From positions 66,963,687-67,027,686 of the forward strand of contig NC_088206.1 of the NCBI RefSeq assembly GCF_037126465.1: a DNA stretch of 64,000 nt, given 5' to 3'. Position 1 is the stretch's first letter. Every line of letters begins with the position of its first letter. Below, piece by piece: positions 46,133 through 58,055 of this stretch. The notes beneath the pieces are model-generated. The model saw only the letters and a program-made list of their open reading frames with translations. It made no database searches and had not been told where the DNA came from. A program made the translations under genes and the position numbers. This DNA is from Ornithodoros turicata. Its lineage: Eukaryota; Arthropoda; Arachnida; Ixodida; Argasidae.

Positions 46133-47283
46133 CATCTGACATATGTTACAGCGTTGATGTCTGCGAAAGCATGCCAGGCATGTGCGCACGGATGGCAAAG
46201 TAGTACATGTCCAAACCAAGTGTCAGCATGTGTGTTAGAGACAGAGGCAATGGAAGCATGGATGACAGCATAGCATAGCATATAGCAGCAGTAACAACAG
46301 GGGGGGATACTGCATGTAGCTTTGAAGTCCATAAATTATACCAGATATTATGTAGTTGTTGCGGCTTAATCCAAGCATTTACTTGCAAACATTTCTGCCG
46401 CTTCCGTTCCGTGAGGATTCATGCCAGTCTCGTATTGAACATGTTCAACCGTAACAGCTTGTGACGTTATTACACCTCCACGTAAAGGATCCTCTAGTCA
46501 ACAAAACATAGCCTTACCCTCCTCGATACCGAGTTTGTAAGCCAAGTTTTGAAGATCCTTGACTTTCTCCAGGAGTGCGGCTGCCGTTAAACTGCCTAGT
46601 TCTGTCAAACCGTAGAAACAGTACACTACACGTAAGCGAAAGCATATTGCCAAAGTGCAAACGTCTTTGCCTTGATCAAACATGCGGCAAATGAAAACTC
46701 GTGACATGCTGCACTTACCTTGCAACATGATCATGCCTTCACTGTCCAAGGCCCACTTTGGTTTAGTGTTGTGAACCTGATTGAAACAATCACTGTCATC
46801 CATAGGTTTCAACTTGACGTTCTTTATGTTTGCGCTCACCGAAAGCAGCGTGGCGAATTCTGATACCCCAGGCACTGCAGGAAACGAAGATACATAAACT
46901 CAGTTCAAAGTTTGAGAAACTTGTGCCCGTTTACGTACTCGGTTCGGGCCATAGGTCAGGGGATAATCTTCCATCGAGTTGTTCATTGCTCAGTAAAATA
47001 CTGTCTGAGGTCATGTTGTCGCTCGGCGTATCTTGTGTTGCTGGTTCGTCTGCAGAAAGTAAAAGGAAGGTATTTACAACCAGTGGGGCAGAAAACACCA
47101 CGCATATGAATTATTCGGCATACAAAGATGTAAAAAAAATACTGCCTCGTTTTAAATAGGTGATTTATTGAACAACATGCGAGTAAAACATTCCTAGATT
47201 GGCTTTAATGTTCGAAGTAGATCAAAATTTTCAAACAGTGCTCTTCTGCGAAAAGCAAACTTGCCTCCATTTGACGCCGCCAT
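46035..47283 (-). CDS. LIN52: LIN52, subunit of the DREAM/MuvB complex
   Basis: Five exons (47265-47283, 46939-47049, 46719-46874, 46518-46601 and 46035-46096) join exactly to 143 residues. Conserved features are LxSxExL as LLSNEQL (residues 25-31), which docks the p107/p130 pocket proteins, the Ser36-Pro site in SPDLWPEP that DYRK1A phosphorylates in human LIN52 (Ser28), PGVSEF, the helix ELGSLTAAALLEKVKDLQNL, and the C-terminus EMTRGRFLDVL. LIN52 bridges MuvB to pocket proteins and B-MYB, switching between quiescence repression and G2/M activation. The first intron appears to use a GC donor (GGAG/GCAAGT). Residues about 56-79 form an insertion absent from the 116-residue human protein. The last exon lies antisense to the ATPase-like gene, and the start is 438 bases from ALDH6A1 on the other strand. 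Confidence 0.93.
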
Positions 47284-47720
47284 CTTGGTCGCCTCATTTG
47301 TGACGTCATCGGGTCATCGATACAAAAGTTAGCAAAAGGTGAGCACCACTGCATTACTTCAAACAAAAACGTATTTTTCAGAAAAAAAATAGTACTTATG
47401 TGAGTGCAAGGAAGATTACGTTTAGAATAAAACACCGGAAAAAAAAAGAAGAAAAACACCAGTACAATTTTTGTAGCATCCAATTTCAGTTTCGGTTTCG
47501 TTTACACAGCAAGAAATGAGCATATTGAAGTTTAATTAAACGGTTTCGTAGACGTTCCCCGGGCACGAAATTCACGTACACGAACTGCTGTGTTGGTTAA
47601 AACGTAATACGGTTTAAATGCTTGCTGTAAAAGGTAGCAACGTCATCAACTCTTCCACACGTGATTTGATTGGATTGATTAAGCTCGCCAAGAGTTGGCG
47701 CACTCCGCAAAGCCGCAAGC
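47284..47720. promoter_or_regulatory. Probable bidirectional promoter, LIN52 and ALDH6A1
   Basis: The two start codons point away from each other with 437 bases between them. A YY1-like element (CAAGATGGCGGC on the minus strand) spans the LIN52 start. No TATA box is obvious. A shared promoter is inferred from spacing. Confidence 0.45.
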
Positions 47721-50700
47721 ATGGCTGCTCGTCTGTGCTCCTCAGCGAAGTTTTTGGTAATAGATCTTCTGCTTTTATATGTATGCTTGATTTTGCATGA
47801 TGCTTTGGATTGTCCCCTATTACAGGAGTGTTCATTTTTCTGCGCATTAACAGTGTAAACGTTTGCTGCTGTACTCTAAATCAGTCAATGATCTGGCCCT
47901 GCTTATGTACAGAGGGTGCCGATTTTGAAATTAAGTCGCACTTCTTTCGAGATGTCTGTCAGCGTTTGTGAAGCCGTGTGCACGACTGTCCGGGAAAGTT
48001 AGTTCAGTACAATTTTGCACGTTTGCTTATTTCTTTTGTACGACTGTACACCGGACAAATTTAAATATGCGTGCCGTCAAATTGGGATGAAAGAAAGAAA
48101 AAAATCGCAATTTTCGACAATAAAAAGCACATGTTCGGAAAATGACGTTGGGACAACGCAGAAACCGAAATATGAGGGGCCATAGATGAACCCATTCAGC
48201 TGTCGCATGTCGTGTACCCGGTGCGATCGCTTACGTCATAGGCATCTTGTTACAGAGACTGGTGACCTTGAATCGGTCCTTTCCGCTTATTTCTTTTGAA
48301 GTCTAGCCAACGACATGTCATGAGCACTGTAAATAAAATGGGAAAAGAGTACTGTCAGCACATGCATTGTAGTATGTGAACATCACACATCATCTGTCTT
48401 AACAACACATCCGCATTTTATTCCAGATTCCAGCCCGGCACCTAACCCGCAGCTATGCCTCCACAAGCGTAGTAAGCGCGTCATTAAATCCTCTGATCAG
48501 TCTTATCAGTCAGACCATACACTTTCTTTATAACTCCCTATCTCTATGAGCCTTATCAATGTCTGGTGTGCAACATGTACTCCCTTCTTTTTGCTGGTAT
48601 CTGTTGAAATGTGATTTCAACTGTTGCTTTGTAGCCAACCACAAAAATGTTCATCAATGGACAGTTTGTAGACTCAAAGACAACAGCGTGGATTGATCTC
48701 AGAAATCCTGTAAGTGACATGTTCGAATATTTCTAGTTTTCCTTCTTATATTTCTTGCTTCCCATTGGTGGTTGTTTCTGTAGGCAACCAATGAGCTGGT
48801 AACACGGGTTCCAAAATGCACAGACGAGGAGATGCAGACGGCAGTGAGTGTTGCCAAGGAGGCGTTCAAGTCCTGGTCGCGGACCTCCATCCTCGCGCGA
48901 CAGCAGTCAATGTTCAAGCTGCAGCAACTTATCAAAGAAAACATGGTGTGGATCATGTTTCTTGACATCTGGTTTTGACGATTCGCCGTGTTGCCACGTG
49001 CATATATTGTCTCGATGTCTGCTTCGGCCAGTCATCAAACACAGACTTTCTATGGCTACCAGTGGCTGCCCAAGTGGCTGATGGCTGCTAATCCTCATAG
49101 CAATGGCTGCCAAAAGCATTCCATTATTGGTGGACTCTTAACAACTATGTCACGGTATTTAAGAAATCAGGCTTTGTTAGTCAATGACGTTTTTCTAGGA
49201 GATTGTGGCTACGGGTCTCTATAATAGTTACTAATTTTAAATTAAAAATAGCTGAAAGTGTATTTACGGAAAATAGAAGTCAAAGACGCGACAACAAGCA
49301 GACGACAGTGTTGCACAGAATGGATTGGGTGTTGTCTTGTCTTGACTACTTGCTACATTATGGAGCATAGTTGTGAAAACTTTACAAAAAAAGTTTATAC
49401 AATATTCATTTATGGTTATAATAATGGTTTCGTAAACTTTTATGCTCATTGCATTTGCAGAAACGTCTGGCAGCTAACATAACGGAAGAACAAGGAAAAA
49501 CGTTAGCAGACGCGGAAGGCGACGTCTTACGAGGACTTCGTAAGTGTGCCATATAAGACAAACGTGAAAAGAGTGTTTAAAAAAAACTCGTTTTACACAT
49601 TCAGAGGTTGTCGAGCATGCTTGCGGTGTAGCATCCCTCCAGCTGGGCGAAACTCTACCATCAGTCTCGCGTGACATGGACACAATGTCGTACCGTGTTC
49701 CTCTAGGGGTCTGTGCAGGAATTACACCGTTCAACTTCCCGGCCATGATTCCACTCTGGGTTTGTAGTCTAACTTACTTTTACCGAAAAACTGGAGTAAC
49801 ATTACGACCGGGGTGTCTGGTACGCAGATGTTTCCACTCGCGTTGGTCTGCGGAAACACAATGATCATCAAGCCCTCGGAACGTGACCCTGGCGCTACTC
49901 TCATCCTCATGGAACTCCTGAAGCAGTGCGACGTTCCTGATGGCGTCGTTAACGTCATTCATGGCCAGCACGAAGGTCTGTCGTGTCCCCGAGAGACAAT
50001 CATGTGAATGTTTGCTGTCTGAATTTTTGTTCTGTAACGTCTCATTAATGTTGCAGCTGTAAGGTTCATCTGCGACCATCCCGACATCAGGGCCATCTCC
50101 TTTGTGGGCTCTGACACTGCTGTAAGTTCTGCTATGTATTATTCTGAGTAATATTGTGCGTTACACTAAAGAGAAACATTTATCAGACAACTATCACAGT
50201 ATGTATTAACGTTCATTATTCGGTGCAGCTTCTTTAATATTTTGCTTAATACCAATGCACAAACAGTATGGAACTTAAAGCTTGGCATTTGCAAACAGAT
50301 TGGAATATTGAAAAATATACGCATCCTGATGTATGCAGGTCATAACAACGGTATTGATAGCACTGATAGTAGTACTTAGAGGGCAACTATAAAGATCATC
50401 GAAAGAAGTGTCTGACCATAAGCTAGTCAAACTCTGAAGAACCAATCTCGTGTTCGAACCATTGACTGTAATATCGATAGTACAATCAATAACCTTGTGT
50501 CTCTCAAGCCAGGACGTGTTTAAACCACTCGTCTTATCATTTCCAGGGAAAGTTTATCTACGAGCGTGGCTCAAAGAATGGCAAGCGCGTGCAGTGTAAC
50601 ATGGTATGTGCTCCTTTTTATCTCCCTTAATGCTATAGTCTCGTGCCGCATTGTTTATCTATGCTTATCATTTGACAGGGAGCCAAAAACCACGGAGTGG

Positions 50701-52229
50701 TGATGCCAGACGCAAACAAAGAGTACACCTTGAACCAGGTAAGTTGACCTTTGACTAGGGCCTTTCCTTTTCAGGTTATCCATTTCTCAAAATTATGTGA
50801 ACAGTACCTAATGACTGGAGAAGCTCAAGTCTTTCTTGAAACTATTCTACAGCTCTGGGTTCTTCAAGGTTGTTTTTATCTTAGACTAGCAGGTAACAGC
50901 ACCGAAACTTAGTTTGAGAGCTCATACAGTCGTTACCCGTTTTTCACATTTGTTACAACATTTTTGAGAAAATGGGTGTAGCGTAACCTTCATAAAATTT
51001 CTTTGGGAAACATCTGACCCCGCTCAGAAACAGGGTCCCTGCCCGTCGATTGTCTTCTGCAACGCCCATAGAAACAGTGTTCTTGATTGTGTGTTACAGC
51101 TCGCTGGAGCTGCGTTTGGAGCAGCTGGTCAACGCTGTATGGCGCTGTCGACCGCAGTCTTTGTCGGCGAAGCCAGAAAGTGGATCCCCGAACTGGTTGA
51201 GAGGGCAAAGAAACTCAAGGTCACTGCTGGTGGGTTCGACAATTCACATTGTTGCAAAAGCAGCAAAAGGTTGCACAGAAACACTAACTCGAACCATAAA
51301 TATCAAAGTTTTATTTGCCAGCTTCAAATTATCCGCTTATCTTAAAACTTAAATCTGAAGCGATACGTAACTTTGAATGCAACACCCTCCAGTACGTTTA
51401 CGTGACGTTTATCTCGTTGAACGTGAAGGCCACGAGCCGGGAGCAGACCTCGGACCCGTAATCTCGCCCGAAGCAAAGAACCGCATCTGTGACCTGGTTG
51501 AAAGCGGAGTCAAGGAAGGAGCTAAGCTGCTCCTTGATGGGAGGGACATTAAGGTTCCTGGTTACGAAAAAGGGAACTTCGTCGGCCCAACCATCCTGGA
51601 CGGGGTTCAGGTAGGGTTCCCACGCGCGACACAAAGGCGAAAGTTCAACAGGCGTGGACTTCTCTCTCTTTCCAGCCTTCCATGAGGTGCTACCAAGAAG
51701 AGATCTTCGGTCCAGTCCTCCTGACCATGGGAGCCGATACACTGGACGACGCCATACAGGTGATCAACGACAACCCGTACGGAAATGGAACTGCAATCTT
51801 TACCACAAACGGAGCCACCGCACGCAAGTACACGCAGGAGATCGATGTTGGACAGGTGAGTCGCATGTGCATGAGGAGACTCTTTTGTTTTAGGTTTACT
51901 TGATTGGTCAACTTTTATGGAATCATGAACTTCTTCCTTCTCAGGTGGGAGTCAACGTTCCCATCCCCGTGCCTCTACCCATGTTTTCGTTCACTGGGTC
52001 TCGAGGCTCCTTCCTCGGAGACGCCAACTTCTATGGAAAGGCTGTAAGCACTTTATTCTATTTGCGGAATAATGTTGGTCTTTGGTTCATTGTTGAAATT
52101 CCTTTTTTTGTTGTTGTTGTTATGCAGGGCCTGAACTTCTACACCCAACTGAAGACAGTGACGCAGCTATGGAGACAACAGGACTCAACGGATTCTCGTA
52201 CCGCAACCGCCATGCCAGTCATACGCTAA
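47721..52229 (+). CDS. ALDH6A1: Methylmalonate-semialdehyde dehydrogenase (acylating), mitochondrial
   Basis: Fifteen exons join in phase to 523 residues: 47721-47756, 48427-48468, 48635-48709, 48784-48945, 49461-49539, 49605-49759, 49828-49975, 50057-50121, 50547-50603, 50679-50738, 51100-51229, 51429-51610, 51676-51855, 51945-52043 and 52128-52229. The basic N-terminus ([12 protein letters not shown], then [10 protein letters not shown]) is a mitochondrial targeting peptide. Signatures are [17 protein letters not shown], the NAD region [14 protein letters not shown], the active-site cysteine in [24 protein letters not shown] and [10 protein letters not shown]. The enzyme makes propionyl-CoA or acetyl-CoA from methylmalonate or malonate semialdehyde in valine and thymine breakdown, using NAD and CoA. 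Length is close to human (535). AATAAA lies near 52246. Confidence 0.97.
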
Positions 52230-52328
52230 ACATCCCCTCATCTGTTAATAAATACATCTTGTTAGTTTTTCACTGTGATTTTTTTGTCTTTTACTGTATG
52301 ACTGTGCTCTGAAAGAGTGCATGATATA

Positions 52329-52540
52329 CAAGGGTGTTTGCTCTAACGTGTCCATAAATTATATTTAAAGCGAGCGATAAAAGAAAAGCATGTGGTACTT
52401 TTCTGCTACTTGAGTAAGAAACAGGTACTGCTTTACTAGTAGCACCCGTTTCCTCGTCAAGTAGCTGAAAAGTAGCGCTCGTTTCTCTGTTATCGCTCGC
52501 TTTAAATAAAATTTCTGGACACGTTAGAGCGAATACCCTG
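52329..52540. mobile_element. Fold-back MITE between ALDH6A1 and SDE2
   Basis: The left arm starts CAAGGGTGTTTGCTCTAACG and includes AAAGCGAGCGATAA. The right arm is its near-complete inverse, ending TAGAGCGAATACCCTG. The flanks contain TATA on both sides. It occupies much of the 546-bp gap between the two genes. Confidence 0.65.
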
Positions 52541-52775
52541 TATACAATAGGCATAGCAGCACCACGCATAATCCCAAGAAGGAAAGGTATTCAATAAAAA
52601 CCAGAGCAGTACAATGTAAAAACTACACGAGTTTCATGGGCGAAAATTTAATTTGCGGCAACCGCAAGCTCTGCATCAATATCAATACTGCCCCATCGAC
52701 ATCGTCATCGCGCTGACGTCATCCACGTTGTGTTTTCGCAATCGCGTCTTGTGCTTCCGGCTTGCAGTCGCAATC

Positions 52776-55528
52776 ATGCAAGTTTTAGTAACTTCCCTGT
52801 TTTCTGGGCGGACCCTGTGTTTCCAAACCAACGCAGACGACAACACAGCGACGAGCATCACGGTCGGACACATAAAAGACCTTTATGCAACCAGAGAGGT
52901 AAGGCCACTGGGTAAGGCCTATCGCATCTTTGCCGTCTCAAAGCCGAGGTCATCAATCCTATTGTCACGACCGTGGTGCTAGAACATTCCTTCCAACCGT
53001 ATTTCAGGGCATCCAAGCAGAGAATTTCAAGCTAACACGTCACGGAAAGGTCCTGTCAGAAGACGATGCTGTCTTTCCTCAAGACACTTTACGCGCAGTA
53101 TCATCCTTGCCTGGAGGCAAAGGAGGTTCGTTTCCGTCGTAAAACCCGAAGGCTACGCTAACTGACACAAAGTTGTTCTCATATATAGGATTCGGGTCTA
53201 TGCTACGAGCCATTGGTGCTCAGATTGAGAAGACCACCAACCGCGAAGCCTGCAGGGACTTGAGTGGACGACGACTGAGAGATATCAACGAAGAGGCGAG
53301 GTAAACGCTTCGTAATACGCACAAAGTGGTAGCGACCCGCATATAACGATATTGTCGTACCATTCAGGTTAAAACGATGGATGGCTCAGCAAGAAGAACG
53401 GGAGAGAGAGCGTACAGAGCGTCGCAAGGCAAAACTAGAGCGACTCAAAGAGACACCGCAGCATAAGTTCGAAGACAGGGACTACCACAAGAAGCGCGAA
53501 GAACTGCCACAGCAAATAGCAGACGCTGTATCTGAGGGTAAGCAGAAAGATCGCGGTGATGTATTTAACCGAGTCACGTGAAAGTTGTGAGTACTTTGAA
53601 AAGCTGGCTAGTCACAACTGCATTTCCTCGATTTTTATATTTTTTACACACGTACCACACAACTTAGTTGCTCTGCAGTATCAAAATCCGAGTAAACGCA
53701 ACATTCAGAACTTTATTTTAGCGCTTGTACTGCAAACTACAATTGTATCACATCCTCGTGATATTTAAATAGTTTTCTAAAGTTACCATCACTTTAGTTC
53801 CCCCCCCCCAATTCGTATTCCACATTAAAAAGTCATGTAATAGGACTGCTGGAAGGAATGCCCATATGATCATCTGTCCAAGTAACTGAACTAGTTATGT
53901 TTTACATTTATACTGACCCAGAGTGATTTTAAGGTTTCACTACTATGTGGAACACTATAATGCGAACAATATCACAATTATATCGTAGGCCTCACCAAAG
54001 GTGGCCCATCGGGACTTAAGCGACCCGCGAAGCCCGCAAAGCCCCTGCCGGCAAAGAAAGGGCTCTGGATAGATCCTGACCTGGGTTCCCTCTCGGAGTC
54101 TTCATCCGGCGACGAAGACACAAGTGAAGGCAGCTCAGCTTCCCGGCCGAGCAGAGAGGTAAGCACTGGGTGGCCCCAGCTATCATCTACGTATGCAGGC
54201 TTTTCTTTGGGAGTCGTAGAAGAATGCAGACGTTACAGCATATCTTATTACGTGCACTCTCGCACTGAAACATACCGGGTAGCGACCCGAAAAGGCTGAG
54301 CTGGGACACCATGTTGTGCGCAGCAGTTTTTGAGTTGTGTACGTATAGAGCTGCGTAGGCATTTCAGTCCTGGTGAATTCAGGAGTGATTGAGCATTGAG
54401 GCGAGTGGGTCAGTAGCGCTTCCATCCGGATCAAGCTGTTGTGCTCAAAAGTTTTGATTTTGTATCGGCTATTGGGAATTATGTTCCCAAAAGGGTGTAG
54501 CCCCGACAGAGTTTTACTTGTGCACAGTGTAACGTTACAAGATTTCTGTTAGGCCTGTACATTTACCGCTCGGAAAGACTCTTTGTAGAGTACCCTGATG
54601 GATATTAGTTGGGGCTGTGCGAATATTCGATGTTTGCACCGAATAACGGTACTGCGCTATTCGTATTCGAACGGAATAACATTTTATTGAATGCTCAAAT
54701 ATATTCGAAATTCCGCAGGCTGGCTTCAACTCATGCCTCTGAGCGTTTCGTGAAGCTTACCTGCACTTTTGTGCATGCAAACTTGGATATAACCTGCAGG
54801 TTGGCTTTGCATCAGGCCTAGTTTACACTTCTCACAGTGCTGTCGGGTTGCAGGCATGGTTTAAAAGTGTGACTTGACGGATCACTGAAAATTGCCACTT
54901 TTGAGAAATACTGTAGCAGCGTATTGGCAGGGAAGTTTAAGTTGGTTTAATTATTTTGAACTTTAGCTGGACCAGCTGTGTCACCATAGAAAGAGGGATT
55001 CTATCACACGGTCGACTGCGTTAAGTCTGGGCACTAGATTTCATCAGGGATCACAATTTTCGGGAGAATTCTAGCAGAAATGTATTCGTCAATGAAATAT
55101 GTGAAACACACATTAAAGGTAGCATTGCCCTTAACAAGTGATAGTAAGTTTGAGTTTCCTGGTGTAGCATAGTTTGCAGTCAGAGTCTTACAAACTACAG
55201 CTGTGCACCTGGTTCCATTGCTTCTTCTTTTGCTTACTATTCAGCAATAAGCACACACTTGTGCGTGGTATTCGACATTATTCGATTCGCATTTGATTCG
55301 AATCTAAAAATCACTATTCGCACAGCCCTAATATTAGTGCATACCTTGTATAGCTGTTACGGTGGTGGTAACTGATCATAGCGGGAAATTTTGTGGCAGG
55401 ATTCCGCCGACGAGACCCGTGAAAGTAAGGACGAATCGAGTACCGACAAAGACGACCTCAATGCTGCTCCAACAACAACAATGAAAGAACCTACGCTGCA
55501 AACTGCAGCTACTCCACTTGCAACATGA
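52776..55528 (+). CDS. SDE2: SDE2, telomere/replication-stress and splicing regulator
   Basis: Six exons (52776-52898, 53008-53125, 53189-53300, 53368-53537, 53989-54158 and 55400-55528) join in phase to 273 residues. Residues 1-80 form the ubiquitin-like fold ending in the cleavage site [15 protein letters not shown], where a deubiquitinase cuts after GG. The family signature [20 protein letters not shown] follows, then a charged coiled coil ([18 protein letters not shown]). SDE2 restrains PCNA ubiquitination and, in yeast and human, enters the spliceosome after processing. The C-terminus is short and acidic and lacks an obvious SAP DNA-binding domain, so it is shorter than the vertebrate protein. 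AATAAA lies at 55565. It is in tandem with ALDH6A1 and convergent with the gene at 55948-57724. Confidence 0.95.
54159..55399 (+). other. Last intron of SDE2
   Basis: No further exon is visible. The middle carries a degenerate ATTCG-rich repeat (around 54610-54700 and 55260-55330, with GCTGTGCGAATATTCGA-type ends in opposite orientation) that may be an eroded inverted-repeat element of about 700 bp. Confidence 0.4.
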
Positions 55529-55947
55529 GCCACAGACAGAAGTGTGCAAATTGTAAAAGTTGTAAATAAACTTAAGTTCAATTCCACTACAGCTTCTGAA
55601 CTGGCTACGAAAAAACAAAAAAGAAAGAGCTTCCGAAAAACAACATGAGCTGCCGACAAAAATGTCCGAAACGTAAAAGTTGCAAGGGCAGGGCTTCTGA
55701 ACTGGCCGCAACATCTCCAAGGTCACTAATGGTGCTTAGATTTCTTTTTGTAGTTTTCAAAAATGACTTCCAGGATATCTGTAATTGAGAAAATAAAAGG
55801 AAGTGAAAGCCCAGCCACATATCCAAGCTTACACTCTGTTATGCAGAACTACTGTGGGTATCAGATCCGGACAAAGTACCAGTTAGAGTCGTCTCTCTTC
55901 TGATACTCAAAAACTCAACACAAAATGTTTTTTGCCATAGAGACTCA

Positions 55948-57724
55948 CTATGACTTGCCTTGTGGCCGATGTTCCGGCCAAACCACCCGAGGCTGAGAGA
56001 TATTTTCTACATCGACGTCGGGCCGTGCAGCTGCAACTGCCTTTTGCATGAATGTCAACTTTTTCTTGGAGTACTGCGTTGAATTCTCAGCTTCTCCTTG
56101 CACCAGTGCCTAATGAAAACATTCATCCAGCCATACAGTATGGGTACTTTAAAGGGACAGAGGGCACCCTAGATAAATAACTGAAGGTTTGTAGCACAAA
56201 GCTATGTAGTTCCTAATAACTCTTATTGATCTGGTTAATGACTGTGGCCCTTTTCAGGTCAGGGAGGTGGCCACATTGACACTGCTTTACTGGCTTTGGC
56301 ATTAGTCGATGCAGTTTTGTGCGGAACTCTTACTATATTTCATACAAGCAACTGTCGCAGAGAGTATATCTCTTTGCCATCACCATGAAATGTTTAATTT
56401 AAAGCTAAAAAAAAATAAGAAGAAAGCTACTGTTCTCCTAATAGAATAAGCAGAGTGCTCACATTTTCAAGACTGACATTCTCCTTGAGTGACAGTGCAG
56501 ATGTTCCGGCAGGTAAAGTGGCACAGTCCAGTTTGCTTACGTCCGTACGAGTTTTCGTATTGCTTGATTTGTTTCCCGTGTTGCTTGGCAACAACCCTGC
56601 ACTCCTTTTCAAGGAAGCATTGGCGACATCTTTGAGCGCGGTTGATGCTGAATGTCGCTTGTGGTCTTTTGACCTCTTAGAGACATTTTGTTCTTGATGC
56701 TCTAGCTTAGCAGAAGTGCATTCTGACATCTGTTTCCTGCTTTTACTCCCTCTACGTCCTGGACGAGGATTAGGATCTGAGTGAGATTCGTCCAAGCTTG
56801 GAACTTGTGGAGGATCTCTGTGACAAATTTGACGTCTTGAGCGTACACGACCAGATATCTATTGCTAAAGGTTTATGCGAGACACTAAATTAAAATATTC
56901 TAGAAATGAAATTAGAGTTGAGATTCTTGATAAGCCATTGGCTACAGCGCAAGTGTGCAGTGAAAATTTCAGAAAATCCAGAAGAGATAAACCAGTTGCC
57001 TTTCAAACAGCGACTGTAGTGCCGGACTTGTAGCATTGTCCATTTCAATGGGCTGTAATGCTCCTGAAAAAGTATTCAGGCTTTAACATACAAGTGCTGT
57101 AGGTCCTTTCTCTGAACAAACCTCACCAACTGCATGTGGAAGAGCTTCGTTGAAGAGCTGAGATTCGTGCAAGATGCGTGGCGGTTCCACGGCATCGATT
57201 GGCAGAGCTCCTAGTAAAGTCGTGGAGTTTTTAGGCTGTGAGCTGGACGTATCTGGGCTATCGTCGTCCTCAATATAATCTAATTCATGATCGACAGCTC
57301 CCAAAATATCGCTGGCCACGTCGGCCTCTGTCGTCTCTCCACTTTCGCGCACTGTTTCGATGCTTTCGGTATCCCCTGGCAAGAAAACGTGGCACGTTTT
57401 TGCCTCGTACAGGCCTACTGTTAATCAACAACGCGGAAAGTGGCTTACAGCCTTGTCCACTGTCCCCTGTCTTCGGGTTTTTCTTTGCAGAAGCTCGTAT
57501 TTTTCTAGCGTGAGCTTCAAACCTGCATTAATAACGTCGTGAATATCCTGGTCCTCCCCTTTTCAACGTAACACATACACGCTGAAGCCGGACACTTCTG
57601 GCATGGGACTGTCATTTCCTGCAAGATGCGGACAAGCCACAAAACATGAACTCCGAGACCTGTCATGCTCTCCAATTAAAGCAAGAACGTGACACGCACC
57701 TTGCCGTAGACGTCTGCCATACAT
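55948..57724 (-). CDS. Unrecognised six-exon protein, about 312 aa
   Basis: My model joins 57700-57724, 57523-57558, 57127-57375, 56993-57063, 56463-56858 and 55948-56109. The first in-frame ATG is at 57724 (MYGRRLRQ). The third exon is strongly acidic (LDYIEDDDSPDTSSS). The fifth is basic and Ser/Lys-rich (RPGRRGSKSRK, KRSKDHKRHS), probably disordered. The sixth ends with a compact conserved-looking tail (KKKLTFMQKAVAAARPDVDV). The charge pattern suggests a nuclear scaffold, but I do not recognise a family. Exons 3 to 6 are the firmest; exon 2 was placed by phase, using donor CAG/GTTTGA and a weak acceptor, and could be wrong. The donor of exon 4 (CTG/GTTTAT) is also weak. It diverges from the serpin and converges on SDE2. 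Confidence 0.5.
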
Positions 57725-58055
57725 ATCCTCGTCGTGAATAGTGATGGCACGAGATATTCCAGTTTTCACTTAACAAAGGGAAAGTCAGTCAAAAGTGCTG
57801 ACTCTACAACGCAGACGTAAATCGAAATCAGACCCAACAGCAGCAGAACACCACCTCCAACAGGAAATGACAACGTCGTGACGTCACGCGATCAGCTGGC
57901 AGAGAATGGACAACTTCCGGTGTTCTGTCACGGGCCGGCCTGCCGGTTTCTAGCGTGAGTTCGAAAAGTGGCGATCAGCACGGCTAAAGGCAGAAGAAAG
58001 CGGCGTTAACCGGGGCTACCGTGCGGAGCCCCGCGGTTTTTAAACATCGTCAGCC
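57725..58055. promoter_or_regulatory. Bidirectional promoter of the unknown gene and the serpin, with CRE and ETS sites
   Basis: Start codons on opposite strands are 331 bases apart. A full palindromic CRE, TGACGTCA, lies at 57879-57886 and an ETS site, ACTTCCGG, at 57913-57920. A second ETS-like core (AGGAAATG) is at about 57862. CRE plus ETS without a TATA box is typical of shared housekeeping promoters. Confidence 0.55.

Noticed and set aside
47618..47800. 60-codon plus-strand frame MLAVKGSN before ALDH6A1
   Set aside because: It is out of frame with the targeting peptide starting at 47721 and has no family support.
57563..57769. Single-exon reading of the 57.6-kb frame starting at 57769
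   Set aside because: The first codon there is GTG, and the frame crosses a good donor (CAAG/GTGCGT); the first ATG is at 57724.
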